Shown: positions 47,348 through 60,159 of the stretch, piece by piece | How the letters are laid out: every line of letters begins with the position of its first letter | Position numbering within the stretch: position 1 is the first letter of the stretch | Source: Rhynchospora pubera | Lineage: Eukaryota; Streptophyta; Magnoliopsida; Poales; Cyperaceae | Direction: 5' to 3' | DNA: 64,000 nucleotides | NCBI GenBank assembly: GCA_028095005.1 | Contig: CM051463.1 | Coordinates: 67,680,251-67,744,250, forward strand | Made by a program: the position numbers and the translations under genes | Notes under the pieces: generated by a model | The model's input: the letters and a program-made list of their open reading frames with translations, nothing else | What the model was told of the DNA's origin: nothing | The model's database searches: none

Positions 47348-50300
47348 TTAACCCTGCCACTGACCCCCAGATGCTGGGGCTGCACTGGCTTGAGCTGTGG
47401 CCCCAGCCGCAGCTGGTTGTGCTGTTCCTTGATCAAAACCCACCTGAGTTGCTGGCTGTTCTTGCACATAACCAGCCTGTCCATAGCCAGCTTGACTAGC
47501 AGCCGCATTGTACCCAGCTGATGGATCAGCATACCCATAATTCATGTTGGCTTGCACACCCATCGATTGATTGTATGCAGGTGCTGCCTGGCTATAACCA
47601 GGTGCAACTTGACCAGGTTGCTGGGGATATTGTTGGGGGTACTGTTGAGCGTACCCATCAGCCCCAGTCGGCTGGCTGTAGGCCTGCCCATACTGGCCCA
47701 TAGCATATGGATTCTGGGGCTGAGCTGTTGCATTGGCACCATAGGAAGCACCTGCCGCTTGCCCCTGAGAGTACATTGCATTGTAAGTTTGCTGCTGGTA
47801 ACCAGGTTGAGTCGGCTGTTGCCCATAGTACTGCTGAGCTGGTGGTGCCTGGTAGGACTGCTGCGCATTCTGCGGGTATGGGTTGGGAGCCCCATAACCT
47901 TGAGGAGGCTGTTGTTGGCCATACTGGAACCCGCCACTGGCACCGTACTGTGCTGGTGGTTGGTTCCCAGGAAAGGGAGCTCTTTGGTCCCACGAGGGGC
48001 CCATTGAGCCTCCCCGTCCACTGGTCCTAGAGGGAGGGTACTTGCCGTAGCTTTGACGAGAGCTTTGAGGGAATTGCTGAGGATAGTTCTTACCTCTCTG
48101 ATTGGGGTACTTGCTGAAGCCCGTGGATGATGATTGGTGTTGTTGGTGAGGTGGCCCCCACTGTTTCTGCGAACCATGGCCATATGAAGCAGGTCCTCGT
48201 GAACCATAGGTCTGACGAGGTCCTGGCCCCCCACGATTCTGTGAGTGCGGCCTTCCAGTCTGTTCAAAATAAGAAAAATGTCAGTGGTAAAGTGCAAACC
48301 AATCAAAGAAAAGACTATAAATATATGGAGAAGTCAATATATAGCATACCACCAAGAGAGCAACAATAACCAATGGAACCAACTAGTTTAACATCAAGCT
48401 ACCAGATTTAAACTAAAAAAACACAAGAATATTCTAACAAAACAGAAGTCGATTATTTAAGGTATATATAGCTTCCAAGTTCATATTTTCAATTTCTAAC
48501 AGACATCACAATTAACAAGAGGAAAGAACCACTGTTAGCACTAAGCAGAATAAAAGGCTTTAAGCCAAAACACTTACTGGTACCAGTGCACCACACAATG
48601 ATTAAACACAATTGTACAAGTCAGCAATTCTCACCATACAACTATTGGAATATGATCCTTAATAACAACAATATATGGTCATCAATGTGTCATTCAAAGG
48701 AAAAGGATAAAAGCAGTGTACAATCCAAAATTATCCAGACATATTCCAAATAAGCTCCTCAGAGAACAAAACAAGATTAGCCAGTGTACAGTTCAATTGA
48801 ATTTTATTCACCACACATAACAAAGCAAGATTAGCCAGTGTCAATTTTATATTCCCTGAATATATCAATTTGATCAAATTACTAAGAGAACAAAAGAGAG
48901 GGGATAAGCACGAAGACCTAAACACTGGCACACTGAACTAAAATTAGAACTATAGAAATCAATAAAGAAAGAAAGAGGAATTAGGCATAACCGTAAATTA
49001 CTCCCATGTGAGAATAGAACTATGCGGTTAACCTTCAGCTCTTGAAGCAGTCCTACCCCAAACCAATTAAAAGATGGCACAGTACACAGCCTCACTTACA
49101 CCTTTTTTTTGGTAGATAAAATACGTGATGGAGCTTCATCTGCATTTATGAAATCGAACCAATTCCAAATGCGGAACTTTGAAGCATTGTTAAATCCAAG
49201 ACATTATATTGATTCCTTTTGGTTCATACAGCCAAGTCTTTCTCATAATACTCATCAGAACAATCAATAACAAATATTCCAATACTTCACTATACATATA
49301 AGATTACCATCTCATAATGGTCACTCCATATAACGAGTTTCATAATGATGTCATGATCAGATATACACAATGTCAGCACTAAGATATAAAAAAAAAAATA
49401 ATATTCCACAACTTGGAACATTACTCTTAAAGCAAATGAGCTCTGGCTTAACATTGCAACATTAAATGGTGTGACAAAGGAGGAAACTACCATATTCATC
49501 GTTAACAAGTATTAAGAAGACCAGAGATAGCATCTTAAAGGAATCTAATATAAATAACATGGCAAATGCCTCAACAATAGGCAAAGAAATTGAAATTCTA
49601 CATATAACTTAGTTATCTGTTTATGAGCAACTTCAGAATTATCGATTGCTAAGGACCATAATATACGCATATCTTAGTAAATTACTATGAAGTCTGAGAA
49701 AATAAAACTTCGATGCCATTTTAAATATTTTCCAATTTTCAGAATATCTCAGCAAGAATAAGCAGTGACAGCATAATAAGATGACACTAGAGCTAAAAAA
49801 AGGGCAAATTTCTCTACCTCAAAATCTTTAATTAAATTGTACAACTAAAATATTGTCTGACTGCAGCCAAACATAGATTCATTTGCAGAATCTCTAAGAT
49901 GGTATTATTAACTAAAACTGACGTACTGGTATATATTCAATTTGCAAATATATCTTACTTAAAAAAACTGGTATGGGTAATAATAAGTACCTGATTTATA
50001 ATATCTTTAATCATATATTTGGCTGCTTCAATTTGTTGCTTACTTCCACTAAGCCGCACAGTTCTTTCCTTCGCATCTTCCCCCTCTGAATCTTGTGGTT
50101 GTACTAGCTTCAAATATAAAAAAAATATATAACTCTGAATGATATACAAAGCAACCTATTTGCACAGAGATATAAATAATGTATACTGTAAATAAAGTAA
50201 TTAGAATCAGTAAGCCCCACCAGAATGTGAGCACCAGAGCGCGCTTGAAGGTCCTTGATCATTTGACCTCCTTTTCCAATTATTGATCCAACCTACATTA

Positions 50301-52193
50301 TTGTTCCTTTCTAAATTTGTCATTTCATGATCAGTTAAGAGAAGGACCAGAATAAAAATTTGGCTATCAGCTGACCTTATCAGTTGGAACTTGCATTTCA
50401 ACTTGACTAGACTGTGACATATTGTATGCCCTACCAGATAGAGGCGGTGGACGACCAGCATCGGCCTTGATTAAAAAGATAAGAAAATGTCAACAATATA
50501 AACTATGTAACAGTTTTTTGGACAAGGAAATTGTTTGAAAGGAAATTCTTCAACTATTGTATGATTTGTATCCCCTATGAATCAAATATACCAAATTATA
50601 ACAAATTGAGCACCAAATAAACTAAAAAATTCTATCTATCGCATGGACAGACAATCAAAGGTTCAATTAGTGGAAAGTAAACTATGCAATTGAACTCCAA
50701 AATACTGAGAAAATATTTTTTTAAAAAAAATATGTATTCTAGTCAATCAGAGAAACACAAGTCTACAAATCCAATTATAAAAAAAAATATAAGATATCTT
50801 TGAACAAATCTGTTCTATAAGGGAAACCGTCTCGAGATTCAAAATACTCATGCGAGGTGAGATATATAATAGGAAAAACAACCTCAGCTAAAACATCTCT
50901 AATTAGTTCTTCGGCCTTGTCGATGCTTTCAATTGAGCCCAAAATTTCAACAGCACGAGTGGTGGCATCAGGTGCAGTCTCAGAATCTTTGACAATTTGT
51001 ATTCTAGCACCCGACAATTTTTGCATGTTCCTTATAGTGTCCCCAGCTTTACCAATAAGCACACCAACCTAAAATTTGTGAATAGGAAAATGTTATAAAA
51101 ATCATTGCTACAGGATCTAGTAGAGTCCGGTGCCACATAGCCAGGCCGCATAAAATATACAAGTAAATTTGATACCTTGAGGAAAGAATCATGCAACAAA
51201 TGAACATATTTTCCTCTGCATTGTATTTCTATAGGTATGTCAGATGAGAAATTGAGCAGGAAAAGCATGCCAAATTAATACAGGAGATGGGAAAACCGCC
51301 AAAAAGAAATGGAAGTTACAATAATACTACGGTAAATTTATACCAAACAATACACATGGAACCAATATCTAGCATCAGGTAAGTAACTAATAATGCTATT
51401 TCATTTAGTATTATCAAAATCAGGTATATCCACAAATTTCTAAATGTGCAGGCAGGAAAATTCTAAATGTGTTTAAAACATATGATACACTAAATTTTAA
51501 TCAGCAATAAAAAAAACCAGTACCCTATGGTTGGGAACTTCAATTGTACGGTTGGTCTCCGAGGGATCATCAATTCTTTCTGTTTCATCAGCATCCAAAT
51601 CATCTTTCTTCACATCCCCTTCAGCTGTTTGTCCTAAACCATCATTATTATTATCCTCTCGATTCTCTCCATTCTCAGGCAATGGAGGTTCCTCTTCAAG
51701 TGCTTCTCCTTTACAAAGTACAGAAATTGAAAATGTGAATAAAACTGCAAATTCATTCTCCTTTACTTTTATATTTCAGTTTTGTTACTGATTTCGTTTA
51801 TATACCTGATTTTTGAGCTTCCTCAGTCTCAGTTGTCTCAGTTTTCTGTCGCTTAGCCTCACTTCCCTCTCTCTCTTCTTCCCCTTCGTTTCTATCCTCT
51901 CCATTATCACCAGCTCCCTCCAGTTCTCTCTCTACATCCTCCTGCACCTCGAGCTTCCTCTTCAAATCTTGATTCTCCTTTCCGATCTCCTCACCAGCTA
52001 CTGCTCCTTCGGTTGCGACCTGAGCTTCATCTCCCCCTTTCGCCTCCTCCACCTCTTTCTCCTCCATCTCCGCCTCCGTACGCTCCGACTCCGCCACGAC
52101 TGGAGCTGTCTCGGTCGGCGCAGTGGCATCCAGCGTTTCGTTATCGACTGGAGAGATCTCCGTCGGAGCAACCGCTACGTCCGATTCGGCCAT
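47348..52193 (-). CDS. Two-KH-domain nucleic-acid-binding protein, FUBP-like
   Basis: Seven coding exons on the minus strand: 51806-52193, 51524-51708, 50883-51068, 50376-50465, 50221-50292, 49991-50107, 47348-48259, all in phase, giving 649 residues. Residues 1-190 are acidic and Glu-rich with a basic patch (AKRQK). KH1 starts near 185 with its GKAG loop at 197-200; KH2 has GKGG at 289-292 and ends near IKDIINQ (340-346). The C-terminal 300 residues are Gln/Gly/Tyr/Pro-rich, a low-complexity region likely to be disordered. Plant relatives are annotated as far-upstream-element-binding-like KH proteins that bind single-stranded nucleic acid. The start at 52193 (MAESDVAV) is chosen because this opens the acidic region; an in-frame ATG also exists at 52253. 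Specific targets are unknown. Confidence 0.92.
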
Positions 52194-54476
52194 GGCGAAG
52201 GCGAATGGACTGAAGGTTAGGATTTGTTGAATTTTTCTCTCCTTTTTTCTCACTTCTTTTTTTTCTTTTTTGGAAAGAAAGAAAAGGAAGAGGCTAGGGT
52301 TTGGTTTCGATGGGGAAGATATTTGTGCGATTAGCGAGGTTTAAGGAGAAATGCGCAGACGGGATAGATAACAGACTTTATTATATTTATTTATTTATAT
52401 TTATTATAGAAAGGGTTTTGGATCGTTTCCGATCTCAAGGGGACAGTCACGTCTTTCTTTCGTCTGGAAGAAAAACGTTGATATTCAGCCTTTTTAGTAG
52501 CCTGTACAATGACTCAATGAGGGGCGTTTGGCGTCCACGAAATTATAAGTATCTCAATTTCAAATTGGAAGAGGACTGTAGACTAACTTCCAATCCCAGC
52601 CGTCTGATTTTTGCACTCTACGTGATGGATTTGATCCAGCCCCTTCGTCTTCACTGAGAATTCCCGACTCCTTTTGTTTCTGCTTTTCTGTGTGCATTCG
52701 TTAGTATCTTTCGTGATGCTCTTTACTGCCACACAAATTATTGTTTTCGATCTGTTTTGATGCAGTCGCACCACGGAACGATACACTGAATTCTTCTTAT
52801 AAGATGGGTACATATTGAAGGAGGAGACACATGATGAGTTCTATTCATTTTGAGTGGACACAGATCACATAAACCAAAAAAGATTAGTGGAGGCAAGGGT
52901 ACACGGTCTGCATGCTCCAAGTTTACATGACAAATTGTTTAGGAGCATCTTCTAGCTTCTTCTCCCACTGTGTCTTCTCACCGCTGTACTTTACTCTTCT
53001 ACTAACTACTAAGCGCATGAGGGGAGAAAGAAGAGAGAGAGACCGACGGAGGGATGGAGCGGAGAGGCAAGGGGCTGTGGTTGGTGAGCTTTCCTGTCCT
53101 ACTTTGCCTCCCTCTAGCTAGAGAGAGAGGCGAACGGATCGGAAAGGGGCTGTGCTTGGCTCGCCTTGCGAAAGTTCTCCTCTCTTCCTCCCCCTCTTTT
53201 CATCGATTGCGATGGTAAAACCCTAGGTCTACTACTCTCCTGCTTCGCCTGCCTCTTCTCTCTGCTGCAGCATTGCCTCGGTTGGTCGGACATGAGGTGA
53301 GCTTTCTCTATTTTTCTTTCTCCTTTGGTAGCATTCAGATCTTTACAGTTATTACTACAAATTGGTTACTTTACTTCCTAAGTTCTGATGGATTTCTCTT
53401 TGGCATCCCGTATTGCACTCATTTGTTTTTCTTATGCTTCCTTCACAGCTTGCTTCGATGGTTTTTTCTCATCTTCTATGTGATTTTCTTCCCTTCTTCG
53501 TACTTGCGCAGTTGCGCTGAATGGGAATACAGATCGTCAAACGTAAAAGATGACTTGCTCTGGAGTTGCTACAGAAGGTATAAGTTATTTCATGTTGCTT
53601 TTTAACAGCCTTTTGTTTCTATTTTGGTTCGTTTTGAAAATTATTTTTATTTCCTCCTTCAGATCTGCCATGACTAGATGATAAGCTGTTTCTATATGAT
53701 TTTTTTCTTTAGAGTTGACACGTGGTTTTTTTCTTTCTATGTTTTAGTCTGGTAGCTACATCTACATGCTAAAGAAAAGCTTCAAATTGACAATGATCAG
53801 GTCTTATTGTCAGTTGGTTGGATAAAAAAAGAATAATGGTTTATCAGTGAAATACTTTATGATGCTCCTTGCTGCTGCTCCTATTAATTTATACCCTGGT
53901 ATTTTTTAGTTAGTATACTTTGTTCACCTTTTCTCAATTCAAATTAGTATTTACTATTTAGAAGAACTTAGATCTTTTTAGGCTCACATGCCTTATTCTT
54001 ATTTCTTTGATCAATTTCTTCAATTCAGCTTTTTTTACCCAAACATTTATTGTCACAAATGAATCGAAATGTTGCAGTACATGTCATCTCAGATAAATAA
54101 ATTATTGTGAAAATAATTAGTTCATAATTGTGATATTATTTTTTTGCCCATCGAAATAGTTCTTTGTGCTTAAACCTAATTCTTAAATGAACAAATAAGT
54201 TCCAGGTCAAAAAATTAATAGTCTACGTCTTTCTTTTGAAGTATAAAAAAAGGTATCAACTAAGTTCAGAACTAATAATATTATTCAATAAGTTTTTCGT
54301 CTGGAGTAATATTTTTCGTTCATCAGCCTAATGTTTTAAATCTCATTTTTCAATCTGATTATATTAGGCGCTTTGGTGTATAATTTGATAGGTATGCTAC
54401 GCCGGGCATAGGCAAGCGTACAGTGCCTCACTCTGATGTTAGTTCTCATTCATTTTTCTTGCAGGATGCTGATTGG
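52194..54476. promoter_or_regulatory. Shared upstream region of the KH gene and the small divergent gene
   Basis: The KH gene starts leftward at 52193. Rightward, leader-like exons may end at 53296 (ATGAG then gtgagc) and span 53512-53577 (donor gtataag). The leader carries a 5-codon uORF at 53212. A uORF from 53292 reads through both exons and ends at 54483, overlapping the small gene's ATG. The extent of each promoter is not resolved. Confidence 0.4.
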
Positions 54477-55874
54477 ATGTTAGAGGAGGTCCCACAATCT
54501 GCTAGAGAAGGATTTCTAAGGTCAGTAATAAAATCTTTACTTGATATCTTTGCTTTATAATTTGCCATCTATTTATTATACATTGATATTTATTTCCATT
54601 CTCGCCTGCATGAAAACTGTCAGTTCTTTCTACAGCTTTTCATTTGTAATTATGTAAGTTAAAAGACCATCGCATGTTTGGCAATAGTTTGATGGGTTGA
54701 TTACTCTCAAATTTAGTATATTAATCAGTTTAGATAAAATATAACAAATTTAACTTACAGTGAATTTGGACCAATTTAAAAATAAGAAGAGATTGGGATA
54801 TCATAAGAATTTCAACTTCCATACTTTGTTCCTTTTTAGTTTTATTGTTTGAGTACTTCTTACTTACTGTTGTTCCTTTTCTAGAGCGGTGATGCTATGG
54901 CAGCAGAGGAGGGCAGCCTCAGTGCTCAGATAAGCCTTACATACAAGAAACCTAAAGTACTGGATTTCAAGATTCACCATTTTTTGTGCAGTGATTTAAG
55001 GGGAAAAATCATTGCACTGCATTTACGTTTATTGGACAATTTTATTCACTTAAGAAAAATGAAGAATTGCTGAGCTGAAATGCTTTGTTATATATTTGTT
55101 CTTAAAAGATTTAATTTATTTTTTTTGTTGAAATTTTCTAAAGGAATGATTTTTTCATTCAGTTGAGGAGAGGCAAACAAACACGATAGATGAAAAAAGG
55201 GGGGGAGAAGAAGCTATAGCAGAGGTGATGCTAAAGGTTCTAAAATAGTTTGTGCCATACTTAAACAATTTTGGTACAAGGAATGAAAAAGAAATTTGCT
55301 ATGAGAGAATCATATAGGTTTCTAATAGAAAAACACCCTGGATTTTTGTTTTGATCCAGTTCGCCGAAGATACATTCTGGGAGGACAAGAAAAAGATGGA
55401 ATTTGTTGTGACTCATGGAACCTCTTTAAACATCAAGAGAGATCTCGATGCTCAGATTTTTTGCCAGGTAAACAAACTTTTTTTCTGTTTAGCTGCATGT
55501 TTACCTCAAAACTTTCAAAATAGTCCATTATTGCAGTCAGTGCTCTACTTTTTTAGACAACATAATCTTCACCTCACCTATTTAGGTATTTTACACTTCT
55601 ATTTTTGCAGTGAACACAGGATAGAAAGGAAGTTGGTACGAAGGAAGTCAGTGCTGACAGGGAAAGTGTTGTTAAATTGCAGTTAGAGAAGAGAAGCCTT
55701 GATCAGTTGATCTGAATACTGGGGATATGTTTGCGACCCTGTATTGTTAAGTGATTTTTTATTTTGAACTTCTTTTTTTGCCGATTTAAACTTTTGTAGG
55801 TCTACAGTGATCATTGCAAGCACTGGAAGGAGAAGAAGAAATTGGAGCACCTCAAAAAAAAAAATTCTGACTAA
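54477..55874 (+). CDS. Possible small protein gene, unrecognised
   Basis: Four coding segments keep one frame through plausible GT-AG introns: 54477-54520, 54887-54956, 55360-55467, 55800-55874, giving 98 residues. The product is charged: MLEEVPQSAREG at the start, AAEEGSLSAQISLTYKKPK in the middle, then FAEDTFWEDKKKMEF, and a Lys-rich end (HWKEKKKLEHLKKKNSD). I do not recognise a domain. For it: segments 2-4 join in phase at good splice sites. Against it: a uORF of about 29 codons overlaps its start, the second acceptor used (tctagag) is not the first AG, and nearby sequence looks transposon-derived. It could also be a non-coding RNA or a captured gene fragment. Confidence 0.35.
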
Positions 55875-57153
55875 AAATTAGGGTATGTGTTTTGACATCT
55901 CTCAGTTGAGTTTTGAGACTGAAAATCCTCAATTAATAAAAATATTACAAAATCGTTCTACTTTCCATGGTAACCCTCATTTTTTGCTTAAAAAATTTTC
56001 TCTTGCAAATTTACGAAGTAAACATGATCATTTAATATGCTTATAGCATCAAAAAGGCATAATTCAATGTCTTTAGTTAGTCTGGTATTTTTACATTATG
56101 TAGCATGGTATGTCTTTCAGACGTAATTGACAAGATAGATTCTGAAATGAACACGTGCTTCGTTCTATATTTATTTTATGTTTTTTTTGGCAGTGCCTAA
56201 ATTGTTCTTGAATTGTTGAGTTTCATACAATATGCATTTCAAACTGTGTGTATATGTTTGATCTTCTTTTTTTTAATCAAACAAAAGATACAAGCATACA
56301 TTGAACCGAACAAGTCTAAAGGACAATTAATTTCTATACGGTAGCCAAATGATTAATCCTCATAAGTTTTAAGGTTTATTGATCAGGAATAAAAAATGGG
56401 TTGCGATGCCTTTACTGTACCACTATTGAAGGTCAATTATTCAAGGTCAATTTGGTATGTACCAGTCACTTTTTGCACCATAGTTTGAATTAGATTTGTT
56501 CTTCTTTTATTCTTTTCAATATATGGTAGCAAATGAATTGATTTTTGTTCACCTTATAGGCTGATCATCACAGACATGAGATGGTTTGATGGAATTCATC
56601 CAAGCTGTGCAAATGAGACAGGTGCTGTAAATCCAAGTAATTCTTTTAATAGTGATCGACATGTTCATGATGTAGCTATAAACAAGGACCTTAAACTTCG
56701 GATGCATATAGTTACTTAAGTGAAACAAGTATCCAAGGCATATATAGTTTGATGTTTGATTCTTTTCTTTTTCCTAACAGATCCAGCTATCAATTATCCA
56801 AATGTTACCAATCAAGAGCGTTACTAAGAAATAACACAATTATAGATGCATCCAATAATAGTGTTCAAATATCAATAGGCAACTCTCTGATGTGTTAGTA
56901 AATGAAAAAGATGCATTTTTAAATTTGGTTTATACTTTTTTAGATTGGTGTTATAATCGATATTTCAAGGGTGAGATTTAGAAAGATTGATGTTTTACTA
57001 AAAAATATTAAAAAGTCAAACAACAGTCAAAGGCAATAAACCTTGATGCTGCATAGTAAGCTATTACTTCTGACTATAGACCACTATCTATCTGTAGCAA
57101 TTCTCATGCACCACCAATTTATTAAAAAATATATATATTTGATCGTTGTCGAG
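55875..57153. other. Downstream of the small gene, no clear gene
   Basis: Short exon-like pieces occur (for example around 56561-56640 and 56781-56830), but I could not join them into a frame. AT-rich otherwise. Confidence 0.4.
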
Positions 57154-57237
57154 CATGACAGTTAGCTGAACAATCAATGTGTTGAAATAAACAATCATGA
57201 CATTTAGATGAACAATCAATGTACTGAAGTAAACAGT
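57154..57237. repeat. Two 42-bp imperfect tandem units
   Basis: Units 57154-57195 and 57196-57237 agree at about 36 of 42 positions. Both contain TGAACAATCAATGT. They lie about 250 bp inside the Helitron-like terminus. Confidence 0.75.
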
Positions 57238-57459
57238 CTGATCACCTTAGGTTGATCTTACTAGGTACCTCTTTGGTCTATCTATTTAAGTTGGTGTGGT
57301 CCTTCTATTTTTCCAGCCAGATAGCGTAACCATCTATCCAAATGATAACATTAGACACATTTAAAATTATAGATATTTGTTGCAGCTTAATTTTTTATTT
57401 TTTTTTAAAAAAAATATTGTACTAAACCAAACGGCATTGTCGCTGCAAGTTAATCTTAC

Positions 57460-57487
57460 ATCGCGCGGAGCGCGATGCATCAGCTAG
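57460..57487 (+). mobile_element. Helitron-like 3' terminus
   Basis: A 7-bp stem (ATCGCGC/GCGCGAT, loop GGA) at 57460-57476 is followed 7 bases later by CTAG at 57484-57487 and then T. A GC-rich hairpin about 11 bases before CTRR/T is the standard plant Helitron 3' end. I could not locate the 5' TC end, so the element's extent is unknown. Confidence 0.6.
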
Positions 57488-57833
57488 TTAGTCTAATTTT
57501 TAGGTTACTAATCTAATTTGTTAACGTACAATTGTCAAACGAATTTGAAGTCAATTTTAAATTAGTACTTACATTAGATCTAATATTTATTAACTTTATC
57601 TCAAACACTAATCAAAAGTACTAACTTTAAACTATAATCCGACTAACTTATGATGTTGTCTAGCGATATGCCAAAAGTCTAATGGTCCTTAGCCAATCCA
57701 ACCCGACCCTGGTCCTTACAAGCGCTTAAGATTTTGCTTCAGAAATCATTGGTGAAAGGAAAATAAAGGAATGGGAAGAGAAGAGCAATACACTCTAAAT
57801 TTGGGTGTAAATCTCATTACACTTTTCTTCATA

Positions 57834-57987
57834 GGGTGCGTTTGGATAAGTGTGGGAAGAAGGGAAGAAGGGAAGAAGTGGGAAGAAGTATTGGAAAATG
57901 TGTAACTTTGTGAAGAGTTTGGATTGTTTATAATTTTTTTTTGGCCTTCTTCCTTCTTCCTTCTTCCAACCCCATCCAAACAAAGGC
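57834..57987. mobile_element. Tourist-like MITE copy
   Basis: The left end GGGTGCGTTTGGATAAG and right end CCATCCAAACAAAGGC are inverted repeats, with ATA on both sides (57831-57833 and 57988-57990). The core TGTGTAACTTTGTGAAGAG is present. Confidence 0.85.
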
Positions 57988-58116
57988 ATAGTTTTGTAAA
58001 GAGTTCATCTCCATTCCTCATCATTCTCCTTAGTTCACTTTCAAATTTTTAAGTTCTGAAACAGATTAACTAGATTGGACAGGTTTGGTCAGTTAACCTT
58101 CTCCCTCATTCTCTTT

Positions 58117-58273
58117 GGGTGCGTTTGGATAGGTGTGGGAAGAAGGGAAGAAGGGAAGAAGTGGGAAGAAGTATTGGGAAGTGTGTAACTTTGTGAAGAG
58201 TTTGGATTGTTTATAATTTTTTTTCTTCCCATCTTCCTTCTTCCTCTTCTTCTTCTCTCATCCAAACGCACCC
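58117..58273. mobile_element. Tourist-like MITE copy
   Basis: The left end GGGTGCGTTTGGATAGG and right end CATCCAAACGCACCC form a near-perfect inverted repeat. The flanking triplets (TTT and CTT) match at two of three. It is very similar to the copy at 57834-57987, 130 bp away and in the same orientation. Confidence 0.8.
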
Positions 58274-60159
58274 CTTGAGTACTCCTTTTTGGAGCAAGGC
58301 CTAAGAAGCGTCGGGCTTGGGAAAGACCATCTTAAGAAGGGCCGAAATAAATTTTTCAATATTTAGGCTCTTCAGGTCCAGTCCTTTTTAAGTTTTTTGT
58401 AAGCCTAATTCGGCCCTGTCCTTGTGCAGGCCCTAGAAGGCCCGGCCTCTCCAAACCTGACCCGACGCTTCTAGGCTTTCACTAGTGTGTGCCAAAACGC
58501 CCCTCAATGAATAAATTATGAATTTTAAAATAATATGTAAGCGATCATTGTGATATGATGATGATATGCATATTACAAGTTTACAACAAGATCAACTTCG
58601 TATATTTATTGTTTTGACTTCGAAAATAAATGGATTATTTTATGTGCATAAATGACTTGTCTTACGAGTATTGAAAAATAATAAGATTGCATAGTAGAGC
58701 ATTGTTTCGGCTGAAAAACAGCTGCCAACACTTTCAAATTCATGGCATGTTTGATGAGTACGTTTAATATTTGATAATAAGTATTCTTCAAACTGCTAAT
58801 TTGGACAACACTTTTCGGATTTATAATTCTCAAACCCTATTCAATTTACTGTTTTGATGATTGAGTACCTTTAATATACTTTATTTTGTATTTTATCTGA
58901 AAAAAATATTTAATTAGTTTTTATACCATTTTAATTATTGTTAATTAAAATTTCATAATTATGTTTCAGTGTTTTTTTCCCAAAAAAATATAGCGAAAAG
59001 ATAAAACCGCACTAAATTTAAAAAAAAAAGTTTAACAAAGAACATCATGAAATACTATTATGCATCGTTTATCAACTTGTTTCCAACTTTTTGAAAGAAA
59101 AAATAACGTAGAACACAAGAAAATTCAAGGGGCATTTTTCAGCACTTTTTATCCAACAGTCAACAATGTTAATCTCAACAGCAAACATGAGTGGAAGGGT
59201 GATTAGTCGCAATTATGAAGGTCTAAGGGTTGTTTGTCAAAACTAAACCTTAGAAGAGTTTTCTACTTTTCTGTCATAAACGAGCAGCACAGGAGATAAA
59301 GATGGAATAAGCCCTAAGAATGCTGGTTTTGGTGTGGTTGAAATCGCTACCTTTTGCCATTATACGCATCAACAATGCAGCACGGAAAAAAAAAAAGACA
59401 AATTAACCATGCAATTACACAATGAGCGAGATGGAACTGTTCTTCGCTCCTGCTGCATTTGCATTCATTAATTCCTTTCTGGGAAGGTAGCAAATTATCG
59501 CATAAATAGCGTCAACAGGATGATTGTACCCAACTTTTCCTTATGAGCATCCATACTGAACCTGATATTCCGTTCTTTTATCACTACTCGATACTTCATT
59601 AAGCAGAAAAATATATTTCACTGCAATAAGACCAATTCAACAAGGCCACAACAGGACTGATTAGAGTCAAATGAACTACACAATGCGCTATTATGAAAAC
59701 AAATATACAAAATAAATAGCGCTGCACAACTATGTAGTCTGTCAAAAAGCAAAAGAGATGAGCATTGATATCTGAAACTAACAGTGGAGTGGAATAATAG
59801 AAAAAGGACCGAGCTATGATTATGACTAGATTGCACTAAGTAAAATTGATGTACATTTGCACTAAGTAAAATTGATGTACATGGCAAGGGTATCCGTGTA
59901 TCTCCTCATTATGATCTAGCATTACAACATCTAATATGCTATTGCAAAGACGAAGCAATGTATTCAGCAATGGTGTCACCAGACACCAGTGTGCTTCATA
60001 AAGTAACTCAATCAATTCTAGGGATTTTTCATTGTCAGATAACTTGCTTTTGTGTTTCAGAAATTGTGTAACTTGTCTTCGACCGCTCTATTTGGATACT
60101 AGCAATGAAATGTTCTACATGTCTTTGTAATCAGGTGCAAGCTTCAAAATGTCATAAAG
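58274..60159. other. Intergenic DNA and 3' flank of the TVP38-like gene
   Basis: No supported gene. A perfect 26-bp tandem duplication lies at 59831-59856 and 59857-59882. The last few hundred bases are probably the 3' UTR of the minus-strand gene. Confidence 0.5.

Noticed and set aside
47552..48007. Plus-strand frames of 100-150 codons opposite the KH gene's last exon
   Set aside because: They are shadows of the Gln/Gly/Pro-rich C-terminus on the minus strand, which fits the in-phase seven-exon model.
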